Source: Fibrobacteria bacterium
GTDB taxonomy: Bacteria > Fibrobacterota > Fibrobacteria > UBA11236
DNA: 64,000 nt
Assembly (NCBI GenBank): GCA_025360005.1
Contig: JANYDA010000004.1
Span: forward strand, 17,924-81,923
Direction of reading: 5' to 3'
Shown here: piece by piece, positions 61,529-64,000 of the stretch
How positions within the stretch are numbered: the first letter of the stretch is position 1
Layout: the number at the start of each line of letters is the position of its first letter
The notes under the pieces: model-generated
The model's input: only the letters and a program-made list of their open reading frames with translations
What the model was told of the DNA's origin: nothing
Databases searched by the model: none
Position numbers and translations under genes: made by a program

Positions 61529-61583
61529 TGGATCCAATGCGAGCGAATCCTGGATCCAATCCCCCTGGAAGGGTGGATCCAAT
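61529..61583 (+). repeat. Three TGGATCCAAT direct repeats
   Basis: TGGATCCAAT occurs at 61529-61538, 61551-61560 and 61574-61583, spaced 22 and 23 bp, next to the IS3 remnant. The regular spacing near two helical turns suggests either transposon-end binding sites or an operator array. Upstream of the beta-helix gene. Confidence 0.6.
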
Positions 61584-61692
61584 GAACCGGAATTCGCAGG
61601 CGTCACAAATCTTCACTAAATCAAATTACAATTTGTAAATTACTAGTGGCTTTTTTGCCAAACGTAAAATAAATAAATACACAGGAGTGCCC

Positions 61693-62508
61693 ATGCGTTA
61701 TAAATCCAGTCTGAAATTATTTGCACTTTCAGTTACAATGCTCATCTCAATTACTTCAGCTGACAATTGGTCGACGGGGACCAGCGGCAAAATCACATCT
61801 GCGTCTTCAACAAAAGTTGGAATTGGAACTTCCACTCCTACAAATCCCTTGGAAGTTAATGGAAACCTGAAAGCTAGTAGTTTTCAGGGGGATGGGAAAA
61901 AAATTTCAAATGTGACTCCTGTGGGGGAGTATTCGGTAACCAAATATGGTGCAATTCCAAACGATACTGGAACTGATTATACTAGTCAATTTCAAACAGC
62001 TTTAGATTCGGCTAGTAAGTTTCGCGGGGGCATTGTAATTGTTCCTCCTGGCAAATACCGAATTAATGGTACTTTAATTATTCCAGCTGGTGTAACTCTC
62101 AAAGGATCCTGGGATGCACCTCACGATGCCGTTTTAGATAGCGGTTCAACTTTATATGCCTATTCTGGCAGAGACAACGCATCCGGTACTCCATTTATAC
62201 TTCTGAGATCAAACGCAGCGGTAGTAGGAATTACGATTTATTATCCTAGCCAATTGCCTGATGCAATTCATGCCTATCCATGGACAATCGCAGGAGGATT
62301 TGACGGTGATATAATCAATGTAACTCTGGCTAATAGTTACCAAGGAATTTGGTTTGGAGGTAATCATAACAGCCATTTTATAAAAAATGTAAATATAGCT
62401 GCTACTAATTATGGGGTATTGGTAAATGACTGCCGCGATATCGGGCGACTGGAAAACGTTCACATTCACAATAAGTTTTGGTGGACGGCTGGTAATTTCT
62501 TAGGGTGA
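61693..62508 (+). CDS. Secreted pectate-lyase-superfamily beta-helix protein, truncated
   Basis: 271 aa with AGGAG at good distance. Signal peptide (LKLFALSVTMLISITSAD). The region GIGTSTPTNPLEVNGNLKA is typical of phage tail-fibre and surface beta-helix proteins, followed by SVTKYGAIPNDTGTDYTSQFQ and IVIVPPGKYRINGTLIIP, the start of Pectate_lyase_3 (right-handed beta-helix). Family members are much longer; here the frame ends 18 bp before the ISKra4-like transposase stop, inside ...NKFWWTAGNFLG. The gene is most likely cut by the insertion. DNA is AT-rich, as for the rest of the island. Would act on a polysaccharide outside the cell. Confidence 0.72.
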   Translation: MRYKSSLKLFALSVTMLISITSADNWSTGTSGKITSASSTKVGIGTSTPTNPLEVNGNLKASSFQGDGKKISNVTPVGEYSVTKYGAIPNDTGTDYTSQFQTALDSASKFRGGIVIVPPGKYRINGTLIIPAGVTLKGSWDAPHDAVLDSGSTLYAYSGRDNASGTPFILLRSNAAVVGITIYYPSQLPDAIHAYPWTIAGGFDGDIINVTLANSYQGIWFGGNHNSHFIKNVNIAATNYGVLVNDCRDIGRLENVHIHNKFWWTAGNFLG

Positions 62509-64000
62509 AGTCTCCATTCCACGTATCACGCTGCCATCCTGATGGCTTGGTATTCTGCCCAGCATGCGTCCCATCGATTTGATTTGATGACGGTGCGGAG
62601 GGATAGGATGGTCTGCCCGCCCTCTCGGCTCCATCGCATTCCGCTTTGGCACATCCTGGCTTTCACGACGCTTTTGCAGGCGGCTTCCACTACTCCGCTG
62701 CCCACAGGCAGGTTGCGACAGTAGAAATAGGCGTAATTCATCCGCTTCAAGTTGTTCCGAAAAAACCGCCTGGCCGACAGAAGATCGGTCCTTCTTTTTC
62801 CCCGAAGGCCCCGGCTTTTCAGCAAGTATTCCATCGCTCGTATGGCCCTCTTCGCGCCGCCCTTTTCCTTCAGAAGCGCTTCCTTCCACTTCCGGAACCA
62901 CCCTTGACCGTCGTAGGTCTCCTCCCCGTATGCCGCCTCCGCTGCCTTCGCCAAGTACTCGGTCGCATGCCAAAAGTCCACCACCTTCATGCATCGGTTG
63001 TAAAGCGGGTTTGCATTCACATGGTTCCAAAGTGCCCGGCTTCCATCCACGATCACCATTTTGCGGCAACGGGCAGGAAGTTTCAAAAAGGTCGCCGTTA
63101 CTTCCATATCCAACGCGGCCTTGAAATCCGGAAATTCCTCCTGGGGCATCCGCGCAACATAGCGGCTGAAAATCCGCTGCGGTCCCTCCTCATCCTTTTC
63201 CGGGCGACGATACGCACTCACGCTGCCCACCATGGCGTTTTGATACGAGGTCGAGGTCTCCTCCGAAGGATTCTCCATGGGTCGACGGCGCTTCCGCCCC
63301 CGCTTCTTCCCCTTCTCGTTCATGAGGACGTTTACTCCGTCCAGACTCACCACCACGGCATGGGTCTTTGGGGGGACGGCCTCCTTCTTCCGGACCTTCG
63401 CCAATATCGCTTCCCCATGTTGCTTCCACACGGTGCCGAATCCCTCGTTGGCGTGCAGCATGGCCGTGCGCGAGGGATTGAACAGGGCACACTTGGACAA
63501 CAACGCTTCCACAACCTGAGGCGTATTGTGCCCGCTGACAAAATGGACCGCCTCGCGCACCACGGGCGTCAGGGTTTCATCGCGCATGTCCCACTTCTCA
63601 TCGAGAGGCACGATGCTGATATCCCCGGCATCGGTCTGGTACAGTCGCCGCCGCACAGGGACCCACCCAAATGGAGTAAGGAACTCCTTGTCGCTCTTCA
63701 TTTTGAAACGGGCCTTGCCGAAGGAGCAGGCCAGAACATCTCCCTTCTCATCGCACGATTCAAGGTAGGCCTTGAGGGCCGCCGTACCGCAGGCGGAGAA
63801 GGATTCTTTGAAAATCTGGACCACGTGGGCAAAGGAATCCACAGTCAAATCGGGCAGGGGGCCTTCAGGACAAATTTCCAGAAACTTTTGTTTGAAGGCG
63901 GTCATGGCATGGTTCAAAAGGGTTTCTACTTTCACCTGTCGGGCTCCTTGGTAATTATGTGCAAGTCCGTGTGGTACGGTAACTTGAACGTAACCCAAGC
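62509..64000 (-). mobile_element. ISKra4-like insertion sequence (partial in window)
   Basis: The element carries one transposase gene read from right to left and seems to begin at or near the truncated end of the beta-helix gene. The GC content differs from the AT-rich gene. No terminal inverted repeat or target duplication could be identified between about 62500 and the window end, so the right boundary is probably beyond 64000. Confidence 0.6.
62526..63935 (-). CDS. ISKra4-family transposase
   Basis: 469 aa from a GTG at 63935, preceded by AAGGAG with 8-bp spacing. The frame is open to 63998. C-terminal segment NLPVGSGVVEAACKSVVKAR, then MRWSREGGQTILSLRTVIKS and NRWDACW, is the well-recognised end of ISKra4-type transposases; the DDE-like core has LDGVNVLMNE, VIVDGSRALWNH and VVDFWHATEY. 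Complete catalytic frame without frameshift, so the element may be active. It is adjacent to the truncated beta-helix gene. The preceding frame part in the window edge could carry another start, but the GTG has the best ribosome site. Confidence 0.85.
   Translation of the reverse strand: MKVETLLNHAMTAFKQKFLEICPEGPLPDLTVDSFAHVVQIFKESFSACGTAALKAYLESCDEKGDVLACSFGKARFKMKSDKEFLTPFGWVPVRRRLYQTDAGDISIVPLDEKWDMRDETLTPVVREAVHFVSGHNTPQVVEALLSKCALFNPSRTAMLHANEGFGTVWKQHGEAILAKVRKKEAVPPKTHAVVVSLDGVNVLMNEKGKKRGRKRRRPMENPSEETSTSYQNAMVGSVSAYRRPEKDEEGPQRIFSRYVARMPQEEFPDFKAALDMEVTATFLKLPARCRKMVIVDGSRALWNHVNANPLYNRCMKVVDFWHATEYLAKAAEAAYGEETYDGQGWFRKWKEALLKEKGGAKRAIRAMEYLLKSRGLRGKRRTDLLSARRFFRNNLKRMNYAYFYCRNLPVGSGVVEAACKSVVKARMCQSGMRWSREGGQTILSLRTVIKSNRWDACWAEYQAIRMAA

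Noticed and set aside
1..64000. tRNA or rRNA genes
   Set aside because: I looked through the intergenic regions for cloverleaf-like arms and T-loop consensus and saw none; a covariance-model search would be decisive.

Overview
The window is a GC-rich bacterial chromosome segment from a Gram-negative organism: it has outer-membrane beta-barrels, an outer-membrane polysaccharide exporter, TolQ/TolR-type motors and a lipoprotein. Its ExbB-ExbD-ExbD-AgmX operon, C-terminal sorting-like domain on a secreted protein, ResB/CcsA cytochrome c maturation and class Ia ribonucleotide reductase with an NrdR box fit a member of the FCB superphylum, perhaps an uncultured Fibrobacterota. That placement is inference, not proof. 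No tRNA, rRNA or CRISPR array was recognised.

Layout. (A) 1-9636, all minus strand: a TolQ-like protein, two TolR-like proteins and an AgmX/TonB-like protein, running directly into an OPX polysaccharide exporter, a Wzc-type tyrosine kinase, a Wzx-type flippase and two GT4 glycosyltransferases, the last cut by the window edge. This reads as one envelope/exopolysaccharide locus with a proton-driven motor at its head, and it is the strongest candidate here for a distinctive system. (B) 9952-20394: a small SH3-like secreted protein, Obg GTPase, a small HTH protein, an orphan NtrC-type regulator, a large degenerate-GGDEF protein divergent from a Ser/Thr kinase, a small helical protein, methionine aminopeptidase and a DEAD-box helicase. 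(C) 20558-28557, minus strand: metG overlapping a CysG-type siroheme synthase, then a three-gene glycosyltransferase operon that includes a GT-C/GT2 fusion. (D) 28727-36583: a double zinc-knuckle protein, YqgE/AlgH, and gltBD. (E) 36742-42048: secreted DUF1080 and DUF4185-like carbohydrate-associated proteins, a PilZ-like small protein, an EAL phosphodiesterase, and an intergenic region carrying repeated TGTTTACCGG half-sites. (F) 42334-50620, minus strand: a probable acid-sugar utilisation operon (secreted nucleoside-hydrolase-like protein, two related outer-membrane barrels, tartrate/isopropylmalate-type dehydrogenase, cyclase-family hydrolase, DUF1537 kinase, Gfo/Idh/MocA oxidoreductase, MFS transporter). 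(G) 51060-55182, minus: lipoprotein-ResB-CcsA. (H) 55741-60116: nrdAB with a near-perfect NrdR box. (I) 60305-64000: an AT-rich foreign island with a PD-(D/E)XK-like protein, an IS3 remnant, and a beta-helix gene cut short beside an ISKra4-like element.

Two wider themes. First, a repeat family built from exact 7-nt units occurs at three loci; at one of them it appears to supply the start codon and the signal peptide of the polysaccharide exporter. Second, c-di-GMP/phospho-signalling components (degenerate GGDEF, EAL, PilZ-like, Ser/Thr kinase, Tyr kinase) sit in the same segment as the exopolysaccharide locus, which suggests, but does not show, regulated surface-polymer production.
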